This document shows, in pieces, positions 35,376 to 49,100 of a DNA stretch of 64,000 nucleotides; within the stretch, counting starts at the first letter, position 1; the number at the start of each line of letters is the position of its first letter. The position numbers and the translations under genes were made by a program. The DNA is taken from NCBI GenBank assembly GCA_032191485.1, contig JAVDOI010000012.1:20637485-20701484 (forward strand), given 5' to 3'. Origin of the DNA: Leptoclinus maculatus. Lineage: Eukaryota > Chordata > Actinopteri > Perciformes > Stichaeidae. The notes beneath the pieces were generated by a model. The model was not told where the DNA came from. It saw nothing but the letters and a program-made list of their open reading frames with translations, and searched no databases.

Positions 35376-38226
35376 TGTCCGTTGACCGTTTTTACATCAT
35401 TTTGCTCTCGATGAATTACACAATAAAGATTTCCAACTTGAATATTTCGTTCTTCGAAATCAGATATGTGATTTAAGGGTTCCCTTCATGTATTTGAGCA
35501 GTTAGTCAAGTTAACATCAACCACCAGTGGCGGCTGGTGGACAATTTTCTAGGTAGGGCTGTGCCACAGCCAATCAATTTCAGCAAACATCCCAGAATGA
35601 TTTAATGCAAAAAAAATCAAGGTATCAAAAATGCATTACTACTTTGCAGTTAAATATTTAACATTTATTCCAACACGAAAAAAAAGCAGTAAATAACACT
35701 TTGACAAACATGTCAGGACATCTTATTATTGTCACCCTCACAGGGAATTCAGTATAATATAATAATATATATATATCATATAATAATATTCAGTATAATA
35801 AATAACACACACACACATATATATATAATATAATAGAACATGTGTATTTATTGAGATGACATATGGACCTTGTTATAGGAGGTAAAGATCAGAAGTAAAC
35901 ATGAAGTGTAATTAGGAATACTGATGTTAAATTAAGCTATGATGAGTTTTCATTGTTAATTTACCATCTCTATTAAATGTCGATGCCTCCATGACCAAGT
36001 TAAGCAGATGAGACTGAGGACAACTATGTAGAAGAAAAGATGTTCACTTTGCCTAATATGTAGCTGACAGAGTTCTCCATGTGTGCCCTGGTGTTCTCAT
36101 GTCTCCTTACCTCCTCATCCCTCACTCCCTAACTGTCCATGCTGGATCTGTCCCCGTTGTTTTAAAAAGCTAAATAAGTTATTATCATGACTGCATCCAG
36201 CTAGCCAAACCTGTCTGGTGTACAGCTAGTAGAGAAGCTTCATGTTCCCTTTCCCGCTAGTCTGCTGTCTGATTGTGAGGTCAGGCTGGTCTGGGCCCAG
36301 CCACTGTCTACCACGCTCTTTTCCTTAACCTAACTAAGCTGTTTTGTTGCCTAAACTTATTTTCCTATGATGTCGGAAGTTTATTCTGAAAAGACACTAT
36401 GCATGTATGGAGTGGAATCGTCCAAAACTGACTCCAGAGGGGTCAGTGTCATCCCCAGAGAGGGGATGGGTCCTGGGTCAGACTGGGCTAGACTTGAACC
36501 TGGTCTGCTGCGGGACTGGCCAGACTACAGCCTCCATTCTCTGACTACTTTTAATAACATTGAGCCCTCAGTGTGAGTGTGGGTGTAGGTGTGTGTGTGT
36601 TAGATACTAAAAAGATATTTTAACATGAAATATGTGACTATTCAAAGTGGTGAGGCTCGACAGCAATACTGGATTTGATTTGGAAAACATGAAGCACTAC
36701 TTCTGAAACGCACATTTAAGTGTGCGAGTAAGACGTTATTATGGGATGTCACTGCTCAGTTCATTGTAGTGCATATATGTGACTGTATTGTTTATGTCAG
36801 CTACTGTACAGACCACTGAGTAATATATTACAGTTATCTGATCACCGTTGGCTCTTTTCTTAAGTGTGACTTCCTGTTGAAGCCTGCAGCATGCTTTCTT
36901 CCTCTGCATCGCCCACTGATACGATGCACGCATAAGAACATTTGAAGCAAAAGCAAGGCCTTGGAGTAAACCTGCTATCGTACAGGTTTACAGCTGGAAC
37001 ACAGTAGATAATGTGTTGCTGCATGAAGAGTTCACAATGAACAAGGTTTCCCAGATTCCCTAACCCTGATTCTACACCTCACAGCTTGCCATGTACCCAT
37101 GTGTCCACTTGGAGGTGCTATTGGATTTCTATTGGTATGAAACTCAGCCGGGTTTGACTCGTGATAAATCCAGTGCTCATTTTCTGGAGTGCAAAGAAGT
37201 GCGGTAACACACAGCCCTCTCAGCGTGCAGGAGCCTTCCATATAAACAAGTTTGATGAACAATCAGAAACATCACATGAGTGAAAAAAAAATGGTGCACA
37301 TTAGTTGTAGCTGTAGCTGATATAATTCAGTAGCTGGCACCAATGATGTTGCAGTAAATAAAATGAAAGGTGAGATCTGACAGGAAGCAGGAAACTGCCC
37401 TCCAACCTCCACACATCAACAACATTCCTGCACTCGCAGTGTGTAGTTACAGTATGTTCTTGGGTTAAAGTTTTCCATGGCTGTGTGAAATGACCCACAC
37501 TTGAACCTGCTAATCAGCTTCGGGAGTCATTGATTTAGTGCCGGCAGGAGAAGCTGAAGGGCTGAGGCTGAGGAGGCATGAGAGAGAGAGGAAGAGGAGG
37601 GGGGAAGACCGGTATTGATTTGGTGGCAGGCGGCTCCTGACAGCTGCGCTAAGCTAGCACGTACTCCTCTCAGCCCCAGTCTGAAGCTCGGCAGACAGGG
37701 AAGTGCCTAAGAAGATTAAGCTGTAAATCCCGCAGATTTCCTGCCCCCCCCACCCACCACCACCGCATCTCCCCACCAGCAAACATCCTCACTCTCTACC
37801 ACAATTAAAAGCTTGTTGATGTGAGGATGGTTGAATCTCATTGTGTGGATGAAATTAATTTCTAAATCTGATGTCGTAAAGGTGCGGAAAAGTTTTAGTT
37901 TTTGTTCCATACACTTTCCTTCCATAATGGTAACAGGAGGAGTCTTTGGCAAGTTCAGCTGTAGGCCATGCCATCATTTTAGTTTAGAACATTCAAATAA
38001 TAACATTATTAACTTAAGAGGTTTCAGTGTTTGCATTATGTCAAAGACGGCTATGTGTTGTGTTGCGGAGATATCTAGTGAAATGAGCATGCTAACCAGC
38101 CACCCCCGTCTTGTACCACTTGTACCTCTAGAAGTGATAAGTGAGTCTCTGTAGCGTCCAGTCTGTCCTCAATCCAATATGAGAGGACGAAGAAGTAGAG
38201 TTGCCTCGAGGGCTTGTGAATAATAT
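35376..38226. other. Intergenic stretch
   Basis: It starts a repeat-like terminus (cagtggcggctggtgg at 35525) and has (AT)n/(AC)n sequence at 35756-35835. Otherwise I recognise nothing. The short open frames are not protein-like. Confidence 0.4.
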
Positions 38227-38642
38227 TGTAGCGACCCTTGGTAAGGAAAGCTACGAGACGTTATCTTACTTGTGGTGTTTTATTAGCGGACAGTACACAG
38301 GCTACTGTGGGCCGTAGCCTACGCCTAAACAACAGTTAACACCGTTAAACGTTCTCTAACATTCGTAACAATCTGCTCCCGGTCATAGACTAACTCTCCA
38401 CAGGCTAGCAGCACAAACACAACATCCCACCTCACTCTCTCTCTGCCAATCCAGGTACGCTGTTGTGTGCCACCCACCCCCATTGGTAGCTAGGATGATT
38501 GACAGGCTTCACAGGGCATGAGACCTTCACTGACCTCAGTAATTGCAATAACCAATCTTATGTAGAATAACTTCTTCCTGTAAACACAATAACTTATAAC
38601 ATAACAGGTTACATAACATTACATGTCACTCAGTCCGTTACA
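38227..38642 (+). mobile_element. Probable solo LTR
   Basis: The element runs from TGTAGCGACC to CCGTTACA (TG...CA ends, TGTA/TACA short inverted ends), 416 bp, flanked by the 4-bp repeat atat (38223-38226 and 38643-38646). There is no internal coding. Size, ends and duplication fit a solo LTR of a Gypsy-type element. Orientation is assumed. Confidence 0.6.
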
Positions 38643-39269
38643 ATATTGTGACCATATTTTCAAAACCCCCAAACCGGGACCCTTATGTTTTAAACTATGC
38701 TTTGCTTCCCAAAATCCACTAAAACATGTATACTAACACTAGTAAACACAAACCATATTGTATTGGTTTAATATAATGAGGGTCAGATACCTTTTAAAAC
38801 TAAACAAGGTATATTTGTGAGTGTGCACACTGGTTGCTGACTAAATGGCCCACTGTAACACATTCTCTACCAGCTATTGTATAATGTACATCTGTCCGTC
38901 TGAATATGATCTTTTACGTCAGCATTTCTACCGTGCATGACCGAAAATGTGCTCTTGCAGTGCGTGCAGAGCGTAGCATTTTCTGGTTCTTTCTCTGGAG
39001 CTCTTCAGAAAAGACTTTCTCTTCGACACGACAGCTAACCGTTAGCATACTGACAGGTTCTGTCAGAAAGAGCTGCAAGCGTCATAGCAACAATATACAT
39101 AAGGCTTTTATAGCACTAACCCTAACCCTAAGGGGAGTTTTTGTAATGTTCTGACCCAATTCCAGCACAGAATTCATAGAACACTTGGTAAAACGTGTTG
39201 AAACAGCTAAGATATCATTTTGACAAGTGCCATACATTTTGATCAGTATGCTACCATAGTTGGGTTTTT

Positions 39270-40110
39270 TCTTTTCAATTAGTTTCTCAGTACTTTTCCA
39301 TTGTATTTTACTCTTCCCTTCTGCTTATGATTAAAAGGAAAAAAAAGCTTAAGCCTTTTTTTGTTGCATCTCAAACTTGTATCGGTCAAACGACCAGTAT
39401 TCAGTTGAAGTCTCAGAGATGCATCTCTTTTTCTCATTAGGTCCCATAGGTCACTATTAAACCAGGGCAAACTCTATTTTGCATTAAGCTTCCAGTCTTT
39501 TTGTATACTTACATTAAATCAGTTTCAAAGCTGACACTGCATCTTTAAAAGCCTGCTCATAAGGTTTATTTGCAATACTACTGTCATTCACTTTTAGTTT
39601 GCTTTATTTGGTTCTCAATGAGCTCTAGATCTTTCTTTGGAATGAAAGAGATGATGGGATTCTTTTCCATTTCATTTTGATTCATGTGTTGTGTCTTTGT
39701 CAACTTTCTAGCAGCTACATAAAGATTATGATCTGAAAGATCATTAAAATGCATGTTTTATGCTATCCTATCTACTTTATGTATACAAGTCTGTCTAGGG
39801 GTTGGGAAGATGTTGGTCTTGTAGGTTTATCTTCAATTTGTGTCCTCTGAAATGTTTGGGTGATATCCTTAAGCCTCGTTCTGCGTGCTCTGGATAGCCA
39901 GTTTGAATTGACGTTTCCAATAATAACTTCTTTACCGTCATATTGTCTGAGAATCGCAGATTAAAAGTCAAAGAAAACCTTTGTCTCAGCAGGTGGTCGA
40001 TGAAGTACAAATACAACATATGGTGTAATGATGACTCCAACACACTTACAGGTGTTTTCATCGTTTCTTTGCTAGGAATGCTCTCTTGAACGTGAATAAC
40101 TCAATGAGAA
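39270..40110 (-). mobile_element. LINE endonuclease relic
   Basis: On the minus strand the frame near 39750-39600 reads LSDHNLYVAARKLTKTQ, the SDH motif region of APE-type LINE endonucleases. Downstream, 39479-39400 reads PWFNSDLWDLMRKRDASLRL, the segment that follows in many non-LTR elements. Upstream (40061-39830) other frames carry the earlier endonuclease part. Stops and shifts show decay. The clade is not assigned. Confidence 0.65.
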
Positions 40111-40560
40111 CTAAATTATATACAATTACAAAGATGAAGTATCTCTTCCAGAGTATGCTTGAAGTTTTTTGGGAATGAAACAGTATGAAGACTTTTCAAT
40201 AATAAAGGGATAGAAAAGAACAGTATACAGTAATCTCTCTCTCTGCATTGGCCTAGTTTCCTCTCAGCCCGTCCTCTGCTTGTGCTGTAGCCGTAGGCCT
40301 GTCGATGCCATCAGAATTAGAAATTCTAATGGACGTGTCACCACTTTGAACTGTGGGCTTGAAGAGCTTTGAGTCTGGCGCTCGCTTGGATATGCCAGGC
40401 GAAGTCTTCGCATTGATCCCTCTGAATTTGTTTGACTTTGACAGTCTCTTTCTTTTTACTCTCTCCCCTCTCGCTTCGTTCATTTTCTCGCTGGCTCATT
40501 CTTTTTCTTCTTCTTTCCGCTGCACTCACTGTTTTTAACACGGGAGCAGTCAAAGATGTG

Positions 40561-40561
<1 letters not shown>

Positions 40562-40594
<33 letters not shown>
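40562..40594 (+). repeat. (CA)n microsatellite
   Basis: An uninterrupted CA run of about 16 units. Confidence 0.95.
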
Positions 40595-40596
<2 letters not shown>

Positions 40597-40835
40597 CACA
40601 CACCGCTCGCATACGTACAGGTGATGTGCATGCTTAATCAGTTTTACTGAAGCACAGCTCTCATTTCATCATTCAGGGAAGGTGCTTCCTGTTTGTGATG
40701 TTAGACTAGGACGAGATTCCACGATGGAAATAAGCCTCCTTATTGCGCACCCTCTTTGACTTTTAACATTTTAACATTGACTTTAGAATTCTATGGTTTG
40801 ATAATGGAAGAGAACAGTCTGCCGTCATAAGAGAG

Positions 40836-42092
40836 CAGTGGTGGGCCGTCAGGGCCAGCAAACCCTTCTCTGCTGGCCTAGACAGAATCGCAAAGTTATA
40901 GCTATTTTATATTTTAATAATTTTTCATAAATACACTACATGTATTATAATTTTTTTCCCATTATCTTATTTTCTCATTGCACAGCTACTGTCTTCCTCA
41001 GTTGCTCTGCTTCCAGTGCAGCTTGTTTTAAGTAGAGCTTTTATCCAATCAGATTTCACCTCTGTGTCTCTAGGTAAGAAGAGAGGCCCGAGGCCTGCAG
41101 ACTCACAAGTGAATCCCTTTGCAGTTTAAGTGAATGGGGACGATATTGTTGATTGTCATAGTGTTCAACCAATCAGATCTTTAGTTTGACATGTTGGGCG
41201 TATTCTTTGACATGTCAGAGCCTGCTAGCTGGCCTAGCCATACGTGATTGGTCAGTGGGCTAGCCTGACATGTTGGGCGGTGACAATCCCAATATCTGCT
41301 GCCTCTGTCGAGCGGACATTTTCAGCCCTCAAACGCATTAAAACGTATTCAAGAAATACAACTGGGGAGGCTCGACTGTCTTCACTGGCGTCCATGAATC
41401 GAGAAGGACTTCTTACTGGAACTAAAACGCACGGATGTACTGAACAACCGTTGCATTAAACTCTTTGTTAACAAAGAAAGAAGGATGGACTTTGTCTTTA
41501 AGTGAACAGCAGCTCTGGTAAGTGAACTGGTTTTGTTTTTACATCTGCAGTAGCTAATATGCTTGTTTATATATTATTATTTGTACAACTTGTTTTTATG
41601 AAGATGGATTTTAGTTTGGTTTTATATGTGATAGGAACCATTGTTACGTCCTATGTTGCTCTGGGGACATATTTAGTTGGTGCCAGTGTTGCCAACTTGG
41701 CGACTTTCTCGCTAAATCTGGCAACTTTCCAAACCCCAAAGACTTTTTTTGTCAAAAGCTACTAGCGACAAATCTAGCGACTTTTTCTGGTGTTGTTGGA
41801 GACTTTTCTGGTGTTTTGACTCTGACGTTAAAGCACGTACGTTCTGCACTGTCGTGAACGAGCAGCGGGTGCTGCCGTGAGCCGCCCCAAAGCACTCACA
41901 GGTGGCTACTCGCGCAGCAGTCTTGCACAGCAGTCAGAGAAGAGAGGAGACGCACTCTCGGCGTATTCTCTGCAGTTAGTGTATTTACAGGTGTTGGCTT
42001 CATTTTTACACGAAACAAATAATAACCGTATCTATGTTTCAGCTGCAGGACAGCAGTGAAGGCCCAGGTATAAAATGCACGGCCCGCCACTG
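40836..42092 (+). mobile_element. hAT element copy 2, most complete
   Basis: It runs from cagtggtgggccgtcagg to cacggcccgccactg and is flanked on both sides by the exact 8-mer taagagag (40828-40835 and 42093-42100), the target duplication size of hAT elements. The frame at 41244-41460 encodes the hAT dimerisation domain (ISAASVERTFSALKRIKTYS, then NTTGEARLSSLASM), followed by stops. The rest of the transposase is missing, so it depends on another copy for movement. Confidence 0.93.
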
Positions 42093-42369
42093 TAAGAGAG
42101 AGATGCAATGATTCATACAAGTGGGATGGGAAAGCATTCGTAGTGTTGCACTCAATTTATACACAAAACAAAAATGACAAAAGCAGTGTGAAGAATTACC
42201 ACTCGAGAGAAATCAAAATCCAGTCCGCTGTCTCTCCTTCAAACGGCGGCTAATAAGTTCATGAAGTGGGCGTGCCAGATAATCAGAAAGTTACAAAACT
42301 GACCCTGGGGGAGGCCACTAGAAGGCTTCTTTTTGGACCCGATGTGAAACTGACCCATGGAGAATTTAA

Positions 42370-42835
42370 ACTTGGATTCTTTCTAATGGCCATCAGGGGC
42401 AAATGAAAATGAGTCTACTTCTCTCTTGATTTATTACCTCAGTAAACATTGTAAACATGAGTTCATGGTCTCAATCTCTAGTTTCAAGTCTTCGTCAATA
42501 CAGCATGATGTTCATTTAGTAAATTATGGTCCATTTAGAGTCAAATAGACCATAAAGCAGTGTATGCTTTAGGGCGGGGCTACCTTGTAATTGACAGGTC
42601 GCTACCACGGCTGAAGCTTGTCTTAGAACTATCACTCTTTCACAGTGTATTTTCAGTTCATCAAAGTTAATTGTAACATTTTGCTCACCTAAAAATGTCT
42701 TATTCAGCGTTCTTTAGTACTTAACTCCACCCTCTTGTGTCCCTTCTGGTTGCAAAAAAACAAGATGGCCAAAAGTCCACAAACCAATGTGTGACGTCAA
42801 AGTGGCTACGTGAACTTCTTATATACAGTCTATGG
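42370..42835 (-). mobile_element. MITE-like element, copy B
   Basis: It ends tatacagtctatgg at 42835, the reverse of copy A's start at 23537. Shared interior includes gtttcaagtcttcgtcaata, agcatgatgttcatttagta and gacaggtcgctacc. It is inverted relative to copy A. Confidence 0.7.
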
Positions 42836-43110
42836 TTTTATGAGGAAAGCAATGCATTCAACATGTTTGCCAGTCTCTCTGCTAAGCGAGGCTAATCATG
42901 TCATAACTCTGAATCAGACTGGATCAGAAAATGTTGAACGATGTCTTTGAAAGTAGTGTTAATATTCATAAATCGTCAAATGCACATTTTTGTTTTGGTC
43001 ATATTAAATGATGTCTTATATCTGTTATCAAATCACTGCAAATAAACAGCATTCAGCATGAGTATGAGCAGCCAATGTTGATGTGCTTTCCCTCTCCCTC
43101 TGTGTGTCAG

Positions 43111-46100
43111 ACAGCGCTGAACAACTTGTTCCGTCACCAGACAAAGATGATCCAGAGCTGCACTGTTATCTTCTGGATGAAAGCATGTGGGTGATAAGGA
43201 GGCTGCGTATCAAAGTGTTTGTTGCTCTCCCTGGAAACCTAGTTGTTACTACTACTACGACTGCTGTTTCCATAGCAACTACTGCCATCACAACAACTAC
43301 TATTGTTCATCCAGTTCAGCACCAATATTTATCATGGTGATTCAAGAGGGAGTGTACAAGGTTACAGTACAAGGTCAGTGCTGTCATCCCCCTTCCAATA
43401 TGTTTCTACTCTACAATACTATAAAGCAAAAGGTAATTTCACCCAAATCACAATACATTCCCACTAACAGTATGTCTAGCCTGCATTCCTCAGATTAGAC
43501 TATAATATCAACACCTCATTGTATAGAAGCTGAAATTATTTGATATTGATTCTGGAACGATCAGGCTTTTCTTGATACACCAAGTCCAGACTTGGTTTAC
43601 TGGGAGTTCGAACTTGGCAAGTTTATCCTCACTGTAATGGAGGTTGACAATAAAACTTAATCTAACGTCAGCTTCAACTGCACTTCTTCTGTGAATATCA
43701 CTACAATAACCCAGCGCCGCTGCTATACACAACTTTACAACCTGACATGTTCCAGCGGGTATCTGATACAAACTCGGGGAGATATGAACATCAACAACTA
43801 AGATTCCAGGTTTTCCTGACGTTTGCTATTCATGTGCCTGTCACATAATGTTAGCTTAGCATTTATGCATATACTCTGTAAACCATAAACATCCACTCTG
43901 TTTTTATGTTTGTCTTTACAGATACATTTGTGAGAAATGACCTACAACGCCCAGTGAAGAGAAAAGCATTTGTTGTAAAGGGGTCCAGAGGTAACGTGTA
44001 GGGTGTAGCATGTAGGGTGTAGCATGTAGCATGTAGCATGTAGCATGTAGCAGAGTGTGTGATTTAATCACTTGCAGTGACTATCAGGACACGGGGGTTG
44101 AAAGTATGGTATGAAAGAAGATGTGAAACATTAGTCAAGCAATTATTTAAAAAGAGTTATAATTAAAGTACGAAAGTAATAATATAGTCATTACTTAGCA
44201 ACTGCAACATTTCTTGTTATTGTGGTTGTATAAATGTAATTTATGGTTAGATTGCTGCTAGACCACTTACAGGTGCAGACCTTCCTTTGTGTTTATTGAC
44301 CGCAGTGAAAATGTAGTTTTTTGAATGGCTAAACAGACAGAAATAAATACATTTTTATCGTTGGATAAAAACATGAGATTCACTTTGTATTCACTGGGCA
44401 GTGATGGTCACCTAGCTGGAGGTGCTTCTTTAGCCTGATAGGACGTCATATCCAGCAAGTCTGACTCACTTGTTGTTTCACACATTTTCTGATAGATGGA
44501 GCAGGAGACAAACAGAGAGGAAAGTCTTTTCTCTCACTTCTGTGTCTGACACATCGGGGATACATATATATGCTAGAAAAGCCATGAAGAAGTGCAAGTT
44601 AACCTCAAACAAACTAATTTGGCAGAATTAGATTTTGACTCAACTTGAAGGAAACTTGGACTTTTTCTCATGGACTTCCTCTCATTTCCTTAGATTTCGG
44701 GGCAAATCTGAAAATACTTAATCATTTCAGCAAGCCTCATCATTATGTTATGTTGCAGTTGAGCTTGACAGTTAATTTATGACCTTAGAAAAAAACAGTC
44801 TCAACCTAAGGTCCGCTAACTTGTTTAAAGCTTACTTTTTGACTGTATCACATGGTCTTCATCAGCAAATGGAGTTTTATGGAAGTGTAGTTGTTTTTCT
44901 GAGGACCTCTTGGATGTCTTGACCCTTTTGACTAATAAGTTGAGCTTAAACATCATCATCTGCTGATGAAGACCACATGATTTACTCAAAGCGAGTATGT
45001 GGACCTTAAGTTCTGTCAAATAATGTTTTGCAGTTTGCTATCAGGCTCTTACCATTTCAAACCTTTTATTCGATCTTTTTTCATATTTTCCATCTTCAAG
45101 ATTCAAGAAATGTATGCTTTTCAGCTTTTCTTTTTGGTGAGTTTAGAATCTTGTGAATCTAATGGCAGGAAACATCAGATCAGTTCTCAACATGCTCTGC
45201 TCCAGAACATTGCCTCCGAGCACGTCTCCAAGCGCTCTTTGGCCTCCCTCCTGTCCACGTGTCTTAGAGAAGCCCCTCGCTCTTCTCTTTAACCCCCATC
45301 GGCCAAACAACAGCGAGGAGGCGCTGCTTGTTGTTGGAGCCCCAAGTGAAAGGCTCTTACAGCCTGAGGGGGATCCTCCTGACACCATATCTACCCCCCT
45401 CGACCCTCTGCCTCACTTATTGATGTCTGCAGATGTGTCTGCCTGCATGATAATGGCCTCCACTGGAGGAGCCCCTCACAGCGCCCGTCTATAAATCACA
45501 CAGGGGAATTTAACCTGCCGTGTGTGTGTATTTTCAAGACCGTGTGCTTGGGCCTGTTGATGTGCTTTCATGGACTTTGTGTTTGTGTGCATACACTGCT
45601 TGAGGAGCTCCATGTTGCATTATTGATGGCCCTTAGGGAGGGATGAAAGTGTGAGTAGTGAGCGGGAGGGGGAGGAGGAGGTGGGAGTGGGAGTGGCTGG
45701 AAACAGATATCAGAGTGCCTGGTTGCATTTGGCAGGCCCGCTGATACATGGACATCAACGTCCAGGGACAGCTATAAGTTTCTATTGAATCTAATGCTGA
45801 CAGGTGAGGCCCCTGGAGGACAGTGGGGCAGGGAGTTAAACAGGAGCAGGGGCTCTGGGATGTACGCTGATGTGACATCTGCTTGGCAGGTTGTAGAGGA
45901 ACTGGTGGTGACGCTGCTATCTCAAGATGGCGCCGCGGACGGCTGCCTCGGTGTGTTGGTGCTCATTGTTTTGTGTTGTTTTTGTTGTAAATACTGTTTT
46001 CTGCTGTGATACCCGGAGCTCTTTCACCAGAGATGAGCTCATAAACATCAGGGGAAGAACTCCAGCGGACTTACTTCCAACTTTTCTGTTAACTTCTGTG

Positions 46101-49100
46101 CAATTACTGGACATTCTAGTCAAAGGTGCTCTCACCTTAACGCATGCAGTGAAACGCCGACGGAGAGGTAAACGCGCTGGTGCGCTTGTGCGTCTTAGCA
46201 CATGGGGATTCCGTACACACCGCTGCCGGGTATATTTCTCTCCAACGTTCGCTCACTGTGCACCAAACTGGACGAACTTCAGCTACTGGTGGGGAAAGAC
46301 AGATCATTTTTTTCATCCTCCGTTTTGTGTTTTACTGAGACCTGGCTCTGTGGATCGATACAGGACTCCACGCTCCAGCTGGCTGGCTTCCAGCTGTTCA
46401 GAGCGGACCGAGACTCGGAGCTATCTGGCAAATCGAAGGGTGGAGGAATCTGTTTCTACTCCAACAGTGGCTGGTGCAACGATGTGACAATGGTTCTACA
46501 GCACTGTTCTCCTGATCTGGAATCTTTCATTATAAACTGTAAACCCTTTTACTGCCCAAGTGAGTTTGCTTCATTCATCCTGGTCGGTGTTTACATGCCG
46601 CCGCAGGGCAACGTGCAGGAAGCACAGCGGACACTCGCCGAACAGATACTGTGTGTGGAGCGGACCAACCCGGACTCCTTAGTTATTGTCCTTAGTGACT
46701 TTAACAAAGGAAACCTCAGCCATGAACTCCACAAATACAGACAGTTTATTAAATGTCCAACCACAGAGGAGAACATTTTAGACCACTGTTACACCACAAT
46801 AAGCAGGGCCTATCACGCCGTCCCTCGTGCTGCACTGGGACTCTCTGACCACGTGGTCCATCTGATTCCTTCATACAGGCAGAAATTAAAGCTCTGTAAA
46901 CCTGTTGTGAAGAAATTCAAACAGTGGACCAGTGAAGGTATGGACGATCTTCGGGCGTAATTAGACTGTACAGACTGGGAAGTTTTCAGGACTGCCACCA
47001 ATAGTCTGGATGAGTACACAGATCACCAACTACAAACCTAATGAACGACCAATGCCTGGCAGACAAGCTGAATGAGTTCTTATGTAGATTTGAAAGACAA
47101 TGGGACAGTCCTGACCCCACCCCCCACGGCTCCATCAACCAGCCCCAGACCACCAGGTCCCCCTTCCCCAGCCCAGCAGGGGCTCATGCCTCTGTACCAC
47201 CTAAAAGCCCTCACCTACCCTCTCCTGGACCCCCTGCAGAGCCCCCTGCAGAGCCCCGTCTACAGAGCCAACAGGTCTGCAGACGACGCAGTCAACATGG
47301 CCCTTCACTTCATCCTCCAGCATCTGGACTCCCCAGGAACCTACGCCAGGATCCTGTTTGTGGACTTCAGCTCTGCTTTCAACACCATCATCCCGTCTCT
47401 GCTGCATGACAAGCTCTCTCAGCTGCACGTGCCCGACTCCACCTGCAAGTGGATCACAGACTTTCTGTCTGACAGGAAGCAGCATGTGAAGCTGGGAAAG
47501 CACGCCTCAGCCTCCCGGACCATCAGCACCAGTTCCCCCCAAGGCTGCGTTCTTTCCCCATGTACACGAACAGCTGCACCTCCAGTCACCAGTCCGTCAA
47601 GCTCCTGAAGTTTGAGGATGACACCACCCTCATTGGACTCATCTCTGGTGGGGATGAGTCCGCCTACAGGTGGGAGACTGACCATCTGGTGACTTGGTGC
47701 AGTCTGAACAACCTAGAGCTCAACGCTCTAAAGACTTTTTCAGGAAGAACGCAGCCCCACCAGCCCCTATCACCCTGTGTAACTCCCCCGTCGACACTGC
47801 GGAGTCCTTCCGCTTCCTGGGCTCCACCATAACCCAGGACCTCAAAGTGGGAACTTAACATCAGCTCCATCACCAAGAAGGCTCAGCAGAGGATGTACTT
47901 CCTGAGGCAGCTGAAGAAATTCAACCTGCCAAAGACAATGATGGTGCACTTCTACACAGCCATCGTTGAGTCCATCCTCTGCTCCTCCATCACGGTCTGG
48001 TACGCTGCAGCCACAGCCAAGGACAAGGGCAGACTGCAACGCATCATTCGCTCTGCTGAGAGGGTGATTGGCTGCAATCTGCCGTCCCTCCAGGACTTGT
48101 TCGCTTCAAGGACCCTGAAGCGAGCAAGAAGGATTGTAGCCGACCCCTCTCACCCTGGACACAAACTGTTTGAGTCCCTTCTCTCTGGCAGGAGGCGGCA
48201 GTCCATCAGGACCAAGACCTAACACCACATGTTATGTTTCTTCCCCACTTTATTTTATATTTCTATTTTAATGTTTCTATTTCTTGCACAATTATTGTTG
48301 ATTGTTTAATGTTATGCACCACCCGTCATGACAAATTCCTTGTATGTGCAACACACATTGGCAATAAACGGTTCTGATCATCAGAATCAGATTGTATATA
48401 TAATTTATACTTATGTGTTCAAGCAGGTGAATTAGCCTAATACTCAAACAGAGAAAACAAAGTCTCTAAAAAATATGTATTTATTTATTTAAGTTTGAAT
48501 TCAGCAGTTCCATTTTTCCATATAATTTATACAAAAACTTTTTAAAAATAAAGTGTTCCTGAAACACATCACAAGATATCAGTCAAGATTGCCTCATAAT
48601 ATCGATGTCTGTATTCAGAAACTGAAAGATTTGGTGTAAACCCTGCATTAGACTGGTGCTCTCCTTCCTCCTGCCTCCTGCCTCATGCATGCTGGGATAG
48701 GCCACATCCACACATATGGATGAACGTATGGATGAGTGGAACTCAGTTTAGGAAACATGAGCTGAGATTATTCCCCTCTGAGGATATGCGCTATCAGGAG
48801 TGCAGGTGCTGTGTGCATTGTGGGTATGCATATACATGTACTGTGTGCCCATATGGGCGATGCAGTGTTGTACAGAGTTTGACTGACTGAGCGTGTGCAT
48901 GACAGCAGTATGTTAATTCATCCTGGTGCACGAGCGTATGTGTGTACCTCGCTCTGCTAGTTGGGCCACATGTGCTCAGAGAAGGTGTCAGGTGGGTAGT
49001 TCTGCACTGTCTGATTCGTTGGAACCTGCACAGACCTGACAGGGGTGTAAATTGCACAGATTAGGCTTCCGGCAGCTGTGGCATCTGTTGGCACTTCACG

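Noticed and set aside
39118..39131. Telomere-like taaccctaaccctaa
   Set aside because: Only two units, too short to claim an interstitial telomere repeat.
43083..43340. Alternative reading of the exon at 43111 as DSAEQLVPSPDKDDPELHC
   Set aside because: It looks protein-like, but its exit phase does not match the following candidate exon. The other frame fits better, though neither is proven.
45153..45494. 113-codon plus-strand frame near 45.2 kb
   Set aside because: Pro/Ser/Leu-rich random-looking peptide with no domain, no good acceptor and no phase link to neighbouring candidates.
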